A stretch of DNA of 64,000 bases from Amycolatopsis sp. 2-15 (GCF_030285625.1 NZ_CP127294.1:5242501-5306500); one strand, 5' to 3'; positions 1 through 9,769 are shown, numbered from the stretch's first letter. The notes: generated from the letters alone by a model not told the origin. Numbers and translations: made by a program.

Positions 1-98
1 AGCGGGCTGATCGGGTCGGGGAAGATCTCGCCGATGTTGGCGCGCGAGTAGATCGGGAAGACCGCCGACGCGTCGTCGTAGATGGGCCACTGGGTCAT
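1..98 (-). CDS. PEP-utilising enzyme, N-terminal fragment (runs off the window)
   Basis: Only the first 32 or so codons are visible. They start at an ATG (complement of 96-98) with a purine-rich ribosome site (GGAGAGG) just upstream. The fragment reads MTQWPIYDDAS and then RANIGEIFPDPISPL. The N-x-G-E-x-F-P-x-P-x-(T/S)-P pattern is what I know from the N-terminus of PEP-utilising mobile-domain proteins related to pyruvate phosphate dikinase and PEP synthase. It lies downstream of the ferredoxin and ferredoxin reductase genes on the same strand and may be co-transcribed with them. The family call is an inference from a short stretch. Confidence 0.5.
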   Translation of the reverse strand, partial: MTQWPIYDDASAVFPIYSRANIGEIFPDPISP

Positions 99-166
99 GG
101 AGACCTCTCCTCGTCTTTGAGTTGGGCAGTTGGGTGGTAGTGGTGGTTTTCTTGCGGTGCGGTGAC

Positions 167-1315
167 TCAGGCGGACGTGAGCCGCCGCCGTTCGAGGGCG
201 AGCTGTTTGGGCAGGCCGAACGCGACGGAGCCGACGTGCCGGCCGCCCGTCGAGTAGCGGGCGACGAACTTGTCCCCGGCGAGGTTGCCGTGCACGAGCT
301 CCACGTGCTCGCCGCGGCCGGGCAGGCCGACGCCCTGGATGCGCAGGCCGCACTGGTCGGACCAGAACGAGGGCACGGCGTCGAACGGGGCCGACGGGCC
401 GTGCAGCAGCGTGCGCGCGGCCGCGGCGGCACCGAGCGCGGCGGTGGTCCAGTGCTCCACGCGCACCGGCGCGCCGAGCAGCGGGTGGGTCCAGCGGGCG
501 ACGTCGCCCGCGGCCACCGCGTCCGGCACCACAGCGCCGGATTCGTCGAGCACGCGCAGGTATTCGTCGCAGCGGACGCCGCCGGACACGTCGACGCCGC
601 TGCCGGCGAGCCAGCCGGTGGCCGGGCGGACGCCGGTCGCGATGACGACCACGTCGGCGCGCACCACGCGGCCGTCGGACAGCACCGCGCCGCTCACGCG
701 GTCCCGGCCGAGGAACTTCACGACCTGGGTGCCGAGCAGCCAGCGCACGCCGCGTTCGCGGTGCAGCCGCTCGACGCGGCGGGCGACGTCTTCGCCGAGC
801 ACACGGACGAGCGGGTGGGGGAGCGGGTCGGCGACGGCCACGGGGAGGCCGAGGTCGCGGCACGTCGAGGCGAGCTCGCAGCCGATGAAGCCGGCACCGA
901 GCACGAGCACGCGGCCGGTGAGGTCGGCTTTGAGGGCGCGGGCGTCGTCGAGCGTGCGCAGGACGTGCACACCGGGCGGGCGGTTGAGGCCGGCAGGGAT
1001 CACGGGGGCGGAGCCGGTGGCGATCACGAGGCCCGTGAAGTCGAGCTCTTCGCCGTCTCCGAGGACGACGGTGCGGCCGCGCAGGGTGGCGACGGGGTTA
1101 CCGAGGCGCCAGGTGACTTCGGTGTCACTGTCGGACAGGGCCAGCGCGGCTTCTCCGGTGGCGCCGGTGAGCAGGCCCTTGGACAGCGGCGGCCGGTCGT
1201 AGGGCCGGTGCGCTTCGGCGCCGGCCACCACGATCTCACCGCGGAACCCCTCGGCGCGCAGCGCTTTGGCGGCCCGCCAGCCGGCGAGCCCCGCTCCCGC
1301 GACCACGATTCGCAC
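167..1315 (-). CDS. NAD(P)H:ferredoxin reductase, FAD-dependent pyridine nucleotide-disulfide type
   Basis: A 382-residue cytosolic flavoprotein expected to pass electrons from NAD(P)H to the adjacent ferredoxin and on to a cytochrome P450. The N-terminus has an FAD dinucleotide fold (VVAGAGLAGWRAAKAL). A second Rossmann motif (VLVLGAGFIGCELA) near residue 145 binds the nicotinamide cofactor, and ATGVRPATGW and AAGDVA form the conserved C-terminal FAD contact. Length and layout match putidaredoxin/rhodocoxin reductases. GTG start; only 3 bases separate it from the upstream ferredoxin stop, so the two are co-translated. No P450 is in this operon within the window; the nearest is at 52.4 kb. 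Confidence 0.9.
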   Translation of the reverse strand: MRIVVAGAGLAGWRAAKALRAEGFRGEIVVAGAEAHRPYDRPPLSKGLLTGATGEAALALSDSDTEVTWRLGNPVATLRGRTVVLGDGEELDFTGLVIATGSAPVIPAGLNRPPGVHVLRTLDDARALKADLTGRVLVLGAGFIGCELASTCRDLGLPVAVADPLPHPLVRVLGEDVARRVERLHRERGVRWLLGTQVVKFLGRDRVSGAVLSDGRVVRADVVVIATGVRPATGWLAGSGVDVSGGVRCDEYLRVLDESGAVVPDAVAAGDVARWTHPLLGAPVRVEHWTTAALGAAAAARTLLHGPSAPFDAVPSFWSDQCGLRIQGVGLPGRGEHVELVHGNLAGDKFVARYSTGGRHVGSVAFGLPKQLALERRRLTSA

Positions 1316-1318
1316 CGG

Positions 1319-1507
1319 CTACTCCGCGATCCGGATCGCGCGGGTGGGGCAGGCGCGGGCGGCGCGGTGCACCGCTTCGCGCAGGTTCGCGACCGGCCCG
1401 AGGTCGATGTGCAACACGGCTTCGTCGTCGAGGCTGAACACCTCGGGCGCGGCGAACTCGCACTGCCCGTGGCTTTCGCACAGGACCGGGTCGACTTCGA
1501 CGTTCAC
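1319..1507 (-). CDS. [3Fe-4S] ferredoxin, P450 redox partner type
   Basis: A 62-residue ferredoxin. The cluster ligands are Cys10, Cys16 and Cys53 in the pattern C-x2-H-x2-C...C-P (CESHGQC and ACP), which is the actinobacterial single [3Fe-4S] type that carries electrons to cytochromes P450; His13 occupies the place of the fourth ligand. It is the first gene of the leftward unit with the reductase at 167-1315. The rest of the chain is acidic, as expected for docking to a P450. Confidence 0.93.
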   Translation of the reverse strand: MNVEVDPVLCESHGQCEFAAPEVFSLDDEAVLHIDLGPVANLREAVHRAARACPTRAIRIAE

Positions 1508-1699
1508 GGGTTACTCCTCGCGGCCAGTTTGTGACGTGCAGATCACATAATGCGGATCCGTGGGCTTCTGGTCAAGGGGGAGACGTGCGTATTTTGGCTG
1601 GACAGCTTCATTTCTTTTGGCTTGGGCGTGGACACAACAGCGAACGTGTGGTCACAATCTAGCGATCCGAACACTCCGACGAACCGGGAGCGGGCGACA

Positions 1700-2476
1700 G
1701 TGCGGGTACTGCTCACGAACGACGACGGCATCGAAGCCCCGGGCCTGCTCGCGCTGGCCCACGCCCTGCGGGACGCGGGGCACGACCTCGTCGTGGCCGC
1801 GCCCGCGGGGGACAGCAGCGGCAGCGGCACGTCGCTGGGCGCCATCGACCACGGCACGATCGTCGCGTGCGAGCCGCACGCGCTGCCCGGCCTCGACGGC
1901 GTGCCGGCGCACCGCGTGTCGGCGCCACCGGCGTTCGCCGTGCTCGCGGCCTGCTTCGGCGCCCTCGGCCCGCCGCCCGACGTGGTGGTCGCGGGCATCA
2001 ACGACGGCCACAACACCGGCCGTTCCGTGCTGCACTCCAGCACCGTCGGCGCGGCGCTCACCGCGTCGACCGCCGGCCGCTCCGCGCTCGCAGTGAGCTG
2101 CGGCGACCGCCCGGGCGCGCGCTTCGACACGGCCGCGGCGGTGGGCGTCGCCGTGCTCGACTGGCTGGTCGCCCACGCGCCCAAACGCACCGTGCTGAAC
2201 GTGAACGTGCCCGACGTCGACCTCGGCGACCTGCGCGGCGTCCGCTGGGCCCGGCTCGGCCGCGTGGGCTCGTCGGGCCTGATGATCAAACCCGCCGCCG
2301 ACGGCCTGCGCCTGGAACGCTTCCCGACGGCCCAGGACGTGCTGTCCCTGGACGAGCACGCCGACACCGACGCCGCCCTGGTGGCCGCCCGGTGCGTCGC
2401 GGTGACGGGGCTGCTGGGCGGTCCGCGGGAGGTCTCGGACCTGGGTTCGCTGGAGGGCGTGCTGCCTGTCGGCTGA
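1700..2476 (+). CDS. surE: 5'/3'-nucleotidase SurE
   Basis: A 258-residue survival protein E family phosphatase that removes phosphate from nucleoside monophosphates in the cytosol. The family's opening motif LLTNDDGIEAPG, with its metal-binding Asp-Asp pair, sits at the very N-terminus, followed by the GxSGxGTS loop and the NDGHNTGRSVLHSSTVGAAL segment. The GTG at 1700 was chosen because it places the motif at residues 2-14 as in the family; upstream in-frame codons from 1550 give a non-homologous leader. Monocistronic, convergent with the acetyltransferase gene that follows. Confidence 0.88.
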   Translation: MRVLLTNDDGIEAPGLLALAHALRDAGHDLVVAAPAGDSSGSGTSLGAIDHGTIVACEPHALPGLDGVPAHRVSAPPAFAVLAACFGALGPPPDVVVAGINDGHNTGRSVLHSSTVGAALTASTAGRSALAVSCGDRPGARFDTAAAVGVAVLDWLVAHAPKRTVLNVNVPDVDLGDLRGVRWARLGRVGSSGLMIKPAADGLRLERFPTAQDVLSLDEHADTDAALVAARCVAVTGLLGGPREVSDLGSLEGVLPVG

Positions 2477-2566
2477 GCGATCAGGCGGGACGGAGGAGAA
2501 GGGTGCGTGTCTCTTCCAGGTGGCGGGCCACGACGTACCGCGCCACGGTGCCGACCACTTGCCCGA

Positions 2567-3067
2567 CTATGCCGACCGTGACGGGTGCCTGAGACCCCGC
2601 ACCATCTTCAGCGCCCGTCGGCGGTACTGCACCGTGCCGTCGTCGAGGAACCCGCACCGGCGGTAGAGGGCGATGGCCGCCGCGTTGTCCTCGAAGACCT
2701 GCAGCCGCACGGAGTTCGCGCCCTGGCTCGTGGCCCACGCGGTGACCGCCTCGATGAGGGCGTCGCCGACGCCGTGGCCGCGGGCGGATGGGGCCACGTA
2801 CATCGTCTGCAGGTCCACCACGCCGGCGTCGTCGGGTGCCGTGCCGCTGGCCATGCCCGCGTCGCGCCCGTCGACGGAGGCGAGCACGTTGAAGGGCAGG
2901 TCCGTGAGCCGCCCGCGCCAGCGCGCCTCGGTGTCGCCCTCGCCCTGCCAGTCGGTGAGCCGCGCGCCGAACGCGTTCGGCGACTCGGACAACGCGATGT
3001 GCCGCAGGGCCCGCCACGCGCGCCAGTCGTCCGCCGTCAGTTCCCGGATCTCTGCCACGCCGTCCAC
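2567..3067 (-). CDS. GNAT family N-acetyltransferase
   Basis: A 166-residue acetyltransferase. The acetyl-CoA pyrophosphate loop is visible as VAPSARGHGVGDALI (R/Q-x-x-G-x-G/A pattern) around residues 91-105. Before it comes the core beta strand VDLQTMYV, and the C-terminal SVRLQVFEDNAAAIALYRRCGF is typical of GNATs that act on proteins or small amines. The substrate cannot be assigned. Convergent with surE and upstream of a second, unrelated GNAT gene in the same orientation. Confidence 0.85.
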   Translation of the reverse strand: MDGVAEIRELTADDWRAWRALRHIALSESPNAFGARLTDWQGEGDTEARWRGRLTDLPFNVLASVDGRDAGMASGTAPDDAGVVDLQTMYVAPSARGHGVGDALIEAVTAWATSQGANSVRLQVFEDNAAAIALYRRCGFLDDGTVQYRRRALKMVRGLRHPSRSA

Positions 3068-3222
3068 GATCGCGGCCGGGAACCCCGGCCCGCAAGGAGA
3101 TTTCCGTATAACGACCTATACCGCGGCTCGGAGATCAGCCGGCCGGTTGCGTGCTGTAGTTGGCCGGTCTGAGGCCCGGCTGACCGCGATGGCGTCAAGC
3201 ACCGGCATGAACGCGTGTTTCG

Positions 3223-3693
3223 TCAGTGTGGGTGAGTGAGGTCAAGATCGATTCTCATGATGGGCAACCAGCGTCCCGGTGCGGCCTCACGTTCGCCCAC
3301 GCGGTGGGCAGCCATGTGCAGATAGAACGACTCCGCGTGGGGATCGGATTCCAGCTCCAGAGCGCGAAATCCGCGTTCTCCGGCCGAGTTCGTGGCGTGT
3401 TCCCACAGCCTGCGGCCCAGGCCTGTGCCGATCGCGCCGGGCTCGATGAACAAGTCGGCCAGCTCACCGTCAGGCGGCTCGCCGACGAGCCGGTAATAGC
3501 CGAGCATCGTGCCATCACGTTCGGCGACAACAACCTGTTCATCGCGGACCTGCTCCGGCCACACAGTCAGCACGTCATTGACACGGTCAAGAAACACCTG
3601 GTCGTAGCCCCAGTACGCCTTTGAACGACGCGCCAACGCCGTGATGTCGTCCGCTTCGTGAGGTTCAGCCGCGCGCAGTCGTATTTGCTTCAT
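3223..3693 (-). CDS. GNAT family N-acetyltransferase
   Basis: A 156-residue protein with a GNAT core: ELADLFIEPGAIGTGLGRRLWEHA holds the acetyl-CoA binding loop (G-x-G-L-G-R) and ALELESDPHAESFYLHMAAHRVG is the C-terminal strand and helix. It begins MKQIRLRAAEPHEADDI, a usual GNAT opening. Sequence similarity to the neighbour at 2567-3067 is only family-level, so this is not a recent duplication. The substrate is unknown. It lies downstream of the Lrp-type regulator gene with a 33-base gap and could be cotranscribed with it. Confidence 0.85.
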   Translation of the reverse strand: MKQIRLRAAEPHEADDITALARRSKAYWGYDQVFLDRVNDVLTVWPEQVRDEQVVVAERDGTMLGYYRLVGEPPDGELADLFIEPGAIGTGLGRRLWEHATNSAGERGFRALELESDPHAESFYLHMAAHRVGEREAAPGRWLPIMRIDLDLTHPH

Positions 3694-3726
3694 GATCGTG
3701 ATTGTCCGGGCCGGCCACCGCCGGTG

Positions 3727-4170
3727 TCACACCACGGCCTCCGTCGAGCTGCCCAGCGTGATGAACGTCTTCGTGCCCACCACGCCGCCCGACACGCGGA
3801 TCGCGTCGATCACCTGGCGCAGGTGGGTCACGTCGCGGGCGCGGATGTGGCACAGGGCGTCCGGGTCGCCGGCGATGAGGTACACGGCCTGGACCTCCGG
3901 CAGGTCGCGCGCCAGGCGTTCGATGTCCGGGGGCCGCGTGCGGCCGGTGTAACGCAGCTCGGTGAAGGCCTCGATGTTCCAGCCCAGCTTGGTGTAGTCG
4001 ATCTGCGCGGTGAAGCCGGTGATCACGCCGGTGGTCTGCAGGCGGTCGACGCGGCGCTTCACGGCGGGCAGGGAAAGTCCGACTTCGGCGGCCATGTCCG
4101 CATACGAGCGCCGGCCGTCGAGGCGGAGGAACTCCACGAGGCGCAGGTCGATGTCGTCGACGCCGGCCAT
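3727..4170 (-). CDS. Lrp/AsnC family transcriptional regulator
   Basis: A 147-residue regulator. An N-terminal helix-turn-helix (DLRLVEFLRLDGRRSYADMA followed by VGLSLPAVKRRVDRL) is joined to a RAM ligand-binding domain (AVYLIAGDPDALCHIRARDV). The ATG at 4170 is preferred over an upstream TTG at 4185, because an excellent AGGAGG ribosome site lies directly before it. The gene is divergent from the indolepyruvate oxidoreductase gene, and Lrp proteins commonly control an adjacent amino-acid catabolic gene, so it probably senses an aromatic or branched amino acid and regulates that gene. The shared 170-base intergenic stretch is locally AT-rich. Confidence 0.9.
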   Translation of the reverse strand: MAGVDDIDLRLVEFLRLDGRRSYADMAAEVGLSLPAVKRRVDRLQTTGVITGFTAQIDYTKLGWNIEAFTELRYTGRTRPPDIERLARDLPEVQAVYLIAGDPDALCHIRARDVTHLRQVIDAIRVSGGVVGTKTFITLGSSTEAVV

Positions 4171-4343
4171 CCCGCCTCCTGACAAGAAATTAAACTGGAT
4201 ACCAGGTCCACGTTACATAGTTGCGTCATCGTGGCCAGGCCGCGCACTGATCTTGCGCCGTGAGAGGCTGAGGTTTCTCCTGTGTCCCACGTTACGACGG
4301 CCCCACCCGGGCCCCGCCACGCCCCTGCGAGAGGAGCGCCCAC

Positions 4344-7300
4344 GTGCTCACCGAACCGGTTTCGCTGGACGACAAGTACGTCGCCGATCACGGGCGAGCA
4401 CTGATCTCCGGCGTCCAGGCGCTCGTGCGGCTCACGCTCGAGCAGCGCCGGCTCGACGAGGCCCGCGGCCTCGACACGCGTGTGTTCGTCTCCGGCTACC
4501 AGGGTTCCCCGCTCGGCGGGCTGGATCAAGAGCTCGGGCGCGCCAGGAAGTTCCTCGACCCGGCCGGGATCGTGTTCCGGCCCGGGGTGAACGAGGAGCT
4601 GGCCGCGACCGCCGTCGCCGGCACGCAGCTGCTCGGCAACGTCCCCGGCCGTCGCCACGCCGGCGTCACCGGCTTCTGGTACGGCAAGAACCCGGGGCTG
4701 GACCGCGCGGCCGATGCGATCCGCCACGGCACGCTCGCCGGCACGGCCTCGCTCGGCGGCGCGGTGGCGTGGATCGGCGACGACCCGGCGTGCAAGTCCT
4801 CGACCGTGCCCAGCTCGTGCGAGCCGATGGCGCAGAGCCTGGCGATGCCGCTGCTCGCGCCCGGCAGCGTCGCCGAGATCATCGAGTTCGGCCTGCACGC
4901 GGTCGCCCTCTCGCGGGCGAGCGGGCTGTGGACCGGTCTGAAGATCGTCGCGGACATCGCCGACGCGTCGGCCACCGTCGACATGGACACCCTCGCCCAC
5001 GGCATCCCGATGCCGCCGGCGACCATCCGGCCGACCGGGTCCGCGCTGGTCGGCGCGCCCGCGCTCGACGCCGAACACGACATGTTCACCCGCCGCCTCG
5101 ATCTGGCCCGCGCGTACGCGCGCGCGACCGGCCTCAACCGGGTCACCTTCACCGCCCGCGCGGCCAAGCTCGGCGTGCTCGCCTCGGGCACCGGCTACGC
5201 CGTGGTGCAGCGCGCGCTGCAGGACCTCGGGCTCGACGAGGCCGCCATGGAAGCGCTCGGCCTGCGGCTGATCCGCCTCGCCATGCCCTATCCCGTCGAC
5301 GCCGACGTGCTGGCCGAGCTCACCGAGGGCCTCGACGAGGTGCTCGTGGTCGAGGACAAGGTGCCGTTCCTCGAAGGCCACCTCAAGGAGGCCCTCTACC
5401 GCCGCCCGGGCGCGCCGAACGTCGTCGGCCGCCACGACGAGACCGGCCGGCCGCTGCTCACCGGCCGGGGCCAGCTCATCGCGGAAGACGTGGCGAAGGC
5501 GCTGGTCAAGCGCATCGAAGCCGTCGTCGGCCCGGACCGGCTGCCGCGTACCGCGGCCGTGCACCTCGACGCGATCACGCCGCCGCGCCCGGCGCGCATC
5601 GCGCTGCCCACCGCCACCGCGCCGCGCACGCCGTTCTTCTGCTCCGGCTGCCCGCACAACGTCTCCACGCGCACCGGCGACGACACCCTCGTCGGCGTCG
5701 GCATCGGCTGCCACGCGATGGTGGCCATCGACGGCGCGGGCCGCGGTCACCAGATCGGCCTCACACAGATGGGCGGCGAGGGCGCGCAGTGGCTCGGCCT
5801 CGCGCCGTTCACCGACGACCGCCACTTCGTGCAGAACCTCGGCGACGGCACGTTCCACCACTCCGGCTCGCTCGCCATCCGCGCGGCCGTGGCCGGCGGC
5901 GTGACCATGACGTACAAGCTGCTCTACAACGACGCCGTCGCCATGACCGGCGGCCAGCGCGCCGAGGGCCGCCTCGACGTCCCCGCCATCACGCGCCTGC
6001 TGGCCGTCGAAGGCGTGCGCCGGATCGTGATCACCACCGAGAGCCCGGCCGACTACCGCGGCGTGACACTCGACCCGATCGCGTCGGTGCGCCACCGCGA
6101 CGACTTCGCCGAGGTGGAGGCCGAGCTGGCCGCGACCGACGGCGTCACCGTGCTGATCCACGACGACCGGTGCGCGGCCGAGGAACGGCGGCTGCGCAAG
6201 CGCGGGCAGCTGCCGACGCCGGCCGAGCGCGTGGTGGTCAACGAGCGCGTGTGCGAGGGCTGCGGCGACTGCGGTGACGTGTCCACCTGCCTGTCGGTGC
6301 GGCCGGTCGAGACGGAGTTCGGCGCCAAGACGCGCATCCACCAGTCCTCGTGCAACAGCGACTTCACCTGCCTCAAGGGCGACTGCCCGTCGTTCCTGCT
6401 CGTGACGCCCGGCACGAAGAAGCCGCGCCGCGAGGTACCCGAACTTCCCGTGGCGCTGGCGGAACCGGTGGCCCGACTGTCCGAAGTGGACACCGTGCTG
6501 ATGCGGATGCCCGGCATCGGCGGCACGGGCGTGGTCACGATCTCGGCCGTGCTGCAGATGGCCGCGCACCTCGACGGCCGCTTCGCCGCAGGCCTGGAAC
6601 AGACCGGCCTGGCGCAGAAGGGCGGCCCGGTCGTCTCCGACATCCGGATCTCCAAGTCGCCGGTCACCGGCTCGCTGCGGGCCTCGCGCGCGACCGCCGA
6701 CGTGCTCGTCGGCTTCGACCTGCTGGGCGCCGCCGACGCGGGTAACCTCGCCACCGCGCGGGCGGGCCACACCGTCGCCGTGGTCAACACGGCGCTGGTG
6801 CCCACGGCCGCGATGGTCACCCACCGCGTGGTGCTGCCCGGTTCGAACGACGACGCGCTGGAGAAGATCGGCGCGGTCACCCGGGACCTCGTGGCGCTCG
6901 ACGCGAACGAGCTGGCCGAGGAGCTCTTCGGCGACCACATGCCGGCCAACATGCTGCTCATCGGCGCGGCCTACCAGCACGGCGTGGTGCCGATCTCGGC
7001 CGACGCGATCGAGGCGGCGATCCGGCTCAACGGCACGGCCGTGGAGAAGACGCTGGCGGCGTTCCGCTGGGGCCGCGCCGCGGTCGTCGACCCGGCCGCC
7101 GTGCGGGCCGCCGCGATCGCCCCGGCCGTCGCGGAGGTGCCGGTGGACGCCGTGGCCGCGACGATCGCCGCCGGTGACTTCGAGCAGGTGCTGGCGCCGC
7201 GCGTCGCGGACCTGATCGGCTTCCAGGACGAGACACTCGCGCGCCGCTATGCCACCCAGGTCCGGCAGCTCGCCGCGGAGGCGGCCGAGCGCACGGACGC

Positions 7301-7805
7301 GGACACCGGCGCCCGCATCGCCGCCGCGTACGCGCGCGGGCTGCACAAACTGCTGGCGTACAAGGACGAGTATGAGGTCGCGCGCCTGCACCTCGACCCG
7401 GTCGAGCAGGCGCGCCGCGATGCGGAGTTCGGCGCGGACGCCGACGTCGCCGTGCTGCTGCACCCGCCCGTGCTGCGCGCGATGGGCATCAAGCGGAAGA
7501 TCCGCCTGCGCGGGCGCACCGCCACGGTGGCCTTCCGCACGCTTCGCGGCGCGCGCCGCCTGCGGGGCACCCGGGCCGACGTGTTCGGTTACGCGAAGGT
7601 CCGCCGTGTCGAGCGCGCGCTGCCGGGGGAGTACCAGCACCTCGTGGAGCGCGCGCTCGCCCACCTGACCCCGAAGACGGCCGACGCGTTCATCGAGCTC
7701 GCCGAGCTGCCCGACGTGGTCCGCGGCTACGAGGACATCAAACTCGCCAACGTCGAGACCTTCCGCACCCGCGCGGCGGAGCTGCTGGCCACGATCACCG
7801 CCTGA
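4344..7805 (+). CDS. Indolepyruvate ferredoxin oxidoreductase, fused alpha-beta chain
   Basis: An 1153-residue thiamine-diphosphate, iron-sulfur enzyme that oxidatively decarboxylates aryl-pyruvates (from Trp, Phe, Tyr transamination) to aryl-acetyl-CoA, with ferredoxin as acceptor. The N-terminal part carries VSGYQGSPLGGLDQ (PYR domain). The middle has FFCSGCPHN and GIGCHAMVAIDG (TPP/Mg binding, about residues 430-470). A 4Fe-4S region starts at about residue 636 (CEGCGDC, then CLKGDC), and the gamma/IorB-like domain begins RMPGIGGTGVVTI at about 718. The single-chain length is normal for the aerobic bacterial form. Divergent from the Lrp gene. Confidence 0.92.
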   Translation: MLTEPVSLDDKYVADHGRALISGVQALVRLTLEQRRLDEARGLDTRVFVSGYQGSPLGGLDQELGRARKFLDPAGIVFRPGVNEELAATAVAGTQLLGNVPGRRHAGVTGFWYGKNPGLDRAADAIRHGTLAGTASLGGAVAWIGDDPACKSSTVPSSCEPMAQSLAMPLLAPGSVAEIIEFGLHAVALSRASGLWTGLKIVADIADASATVDMDTLAHGIPMPPATIRPTGSALVGAPALDAEHDMFTRRLDLARAYARATGLNRVTFTARAAKLGVLASGTGYAVVQRALQDLGLDEAAMEALGLRLIRLAMPYPVDADVLAELTEGLDEVLVVEDKVPFLEGHLKEALYRRPGAPNVVGRHDETGRPLLTGRGQLIAEDVAKALVKRIEAVVGPDRLPRTAAVHLDAITPPRPARIALPTATAPRTPFFCSGCPHNVSTRTGDDTLVGVGIGCHAMVAIDGAGRGHQIGLTQMGGEGAQWLGLAPFTDDRHFVQNLGDGTFHHSGSLAIRAAVAGGVTMTYKLLYNDAVAMTGGQRAEGRLDVPAITRLLAVEGVRRIVITTESPADYRGVTLDPIASVRHRDDFAEVEAELAATDGVTVLIHDDRCAAEERRLRKRGQLPTPAERVVVNERVCEGCGDCGDVSTCLSVRPVETEFGAKTRIHQSSCNSDFTCLKGDCPSFLLVTPGTKKPRREVPELPVALAEPVARLSEVDTVLMRMPGIGGTGVVTISAVLQMAAHLDGRFAAGLEQTGLAQKGGPVVSDIRISKSPVTGSLRASRATADVLVGFDLLGAADAGNLATARAGHTVAVVNTALVPTAAMVTHRVVLPGSNDDALEKIGAVTRDLVALDANELAEELFGDHMPANMLLIGAAYQHGVVPISADAIEAAIRLNGTAVEKTLAAFRWGRAAVVDPAAVRAAAIAPAVAEVPVDAVAATIAAGDFEQVLAPRVADLIGFQDETLARRYATQVRQLAAEAAERTDADTGARIAAAYARGLHKLLAYKDEYEVARLHLDPVEQARRDAEFGADADVAVLLHPPVLRAMGIKRKIRLRGRTATVAFRTLRGARRLRGTRADVFGYAKVRRVERALPGEYQHLVERALAHLTPKTADAFIELAELPDVVRGYEDIKLANVETFRTRAAELLATITA

Positions 7806-7823
7806 ACGCTCCCGGTCCCGCTC

Positions 7824-7853
7824 CACAAAGGACTCAGCCACAAAGGACTCGGA
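7824..7853. repeat. Imperfect tandem 15-bp duplication
   Basis: Two adjacent copies of CCACAAAGGACTC(A/G)G lie in the gap between the indolepyruvate oxidoreductase stop and the FUSC gene. They end just before the next gene's leader. Probably a replication-slippage duplication; no function can be assigned. Confidence 0.5.
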
Positions 7854-7917
7854 CCGGGAGTGGCGCCACCGACTCCGGGATGCGAGGCTTCCGCGGGAAG
7901 ATCGCTGAGACGGTGAG

Positions 7918-9769
7918 GTGCGGGTGAACGTTCTGGCGCGCGGCGGCGGTTTGCTCGTCGTGATCCTGGTGGTCGTCGGCGGCACGGCCGGGCTCGGGGC
8001 GGTGCTCGGCCTCGGCGGCACGATGATCCTCGCCGGGCTGACATCGTTGTTCTGCTTCATCGCGGCCAACGGCGGCCCGCTCGTGCCGGACCTCAAGCTG
8101 CTGGCGGCGTTCGCACCGGCGCTGGTGATCGGCGCGGCCGGGCCGCGGCTGCTGGGACAGGTCTCGCCCGGCGCGGCGATCGCGTTGCTCGTGCTTGTGG
8201 TGTTCTGCGCCGCGCTGCTGCCGGCCCTCGGCGCGCGGTACGTGACCGTGGGCCTCGGGCTCGGGATGTCGTCGGTGTTCGGCTACGGCTTCCAGCTCAC
8301 CGGCACGGCGAGTGTGGTGCAGATCCTCGGCGCGCCCGCGCTGGCCATCGGTGTGGTGTTCGTGCTGCGGCTGCTCACGGGTCTGGGCGACCCGGGCAAG
8401 CCGACCCGCGTCGCGCTGGCCGACGCGCTGGCCGGCCCGGACCGTCAGAGCGCCGAACGCGCCGTGCGGCTGTGGCTGGCCGACCGGCCGCTGCGCTGGC
8501 AGGCGCGGGTGGTCGCGGCGGGGCTGCGCTGCCACGGCACGGCGGCGGTGCTGCGCGACCGGCTACGGGTGCTCGACGAGGACCAGGCGGCGGCCGTCAC
8601 AGCCGTGCTCGACGCCGTCCACGTGGCGCTCGACCACCTTGCGGAAGCGGTGCGCGCCGAGCCTCTCGACCCGGCCGGCGTGCCGGAGTTCGAGCGCGTC
8701 GGCTCTGCCGTCGACCTGCCCGGCGACACCCGCGTGCTGATCGGCGACCTGTGGACGGCGCTCGACGCCGTGTGCGACGCCGTCTCGGCCCGCGACGAGT
8801 CCCTCGTGGGCTTCCCCCGCCACATCGTGCGCACGGCGTTGCGCCGCGAAGCCGCCGGCGCGTTGTCGTGGCACTCGGCCCAGCTGCGCCACGCCGTGCG
8901 GTGCGCGGTGGGCATGCTGCTGGCCGTCGTGATCGCGTCGCTGCGCCCGGGTGACCCGCTCACGGTGTCCTTCCTGATGACGACGTTCGCGATCATGCAG
9001 CCCGAATGGCGCGACACGCTGGCGAGGGTCTGGCAGCGCGTCGCCGGTTCGGTGGCCGGCGCGGTGGTGCTCGTGCTCGCGCTGTGGCTGCTGCCGCACT
9101 CGGCACTGCTACCGCTGGGGCTCGTCGCGCTGCTCGCCGGGTTCCCGTTCGTGCATGCGCAGCCCATGGTGTCCAACGGGTGCATCGTCCTGATGAGCGT
9201 GAGCGTCAACGCCGTCACCAAACACCTCGACCCCGACGCGACGCTCGCGGAGTACGTGCTGCTCGTGGCGCTCGCCGTCGCGATCGCGCTGCTGTTCGGG
9301 TTCGCCGTCGTGCCGGGCGTGCCGAAACCCCCGGTGGCGCAACGCTTTTCCGACGCGACCGCGGCGATGGGCGAGCTGCTCGGGTCCGTCGCAGCGCGCC
9401 TGCGCGGAGAACCAGGCGGCGACGCGCGAGGTCGGCCCGCGCTTCCGCACGGCCGTGCGCACCTACCAGGACCTGCTCGCGCCCGAGCCGGGCAGCCGAG
9501 GCCCGGACTCCGCGCAGCGCGACGCCCTCGACCAGTCCGTGGAAGGCCTGCGCGGCCTCGCGGCGTCGGCCGGCGCGATGCTCCAGCGCCGCACCGGTTC
9601 GGCCGAGCTGGCCGGTTTCACCGCCGACGCCGCCGCGGCGCTGACCACCGGCGCGCCGCCGCCCGTGCGGCCGGACCTGCCGGACGAGGAGGAGCGGCTG
9701 CTCGCCGATCTGGTCCTCGCCGACGTGCTGCGGATCAGCCACGGGCGCGCGGTCCTGACCCCGGCGTGA
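7918..9769 (+). pseudogene. FUSC-family membrane protein, broken by a single-base frameshift
   Basis: The first frame (GTG start, about 496 codons) encodes an N-terminal block of six or so membrane segments (GLLVVILVVVGG onward), a cytosolic region, and a second membrane block containing LRHAVRCAVGMLLAVV, the FUSC/aromatic-acid-exporter-like signature. At about 9406 one extra G shifts the frame. The rest then reads on in the +1 frame as ENQAATREVGPRFRTAVRTY and continues as sensible FUSC C-terminus to the stop at 9769. Joined, the protein would be about 617 residues, normal for the family. Either a recent pseudogene or a sequencing error. Confidence 0.75.

Noticed and set aside
3068..3222. 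155-base gap between the two acetyltransferase genes as a small RNA
   Set aside because: No strong hairpin, promoter or conserved element could be made out; probably just promoter and leader.
4059..8096. Minus-strand open frame of 1345 codons opposite the indolepyruvate oxidoreductase gene
   Set aside because: It is the high-GC shadow of the real gene: His/Arg/Ala/Gly-rich, with no domain, while the plus strand has clear TPP and iron-sulfur motifs.
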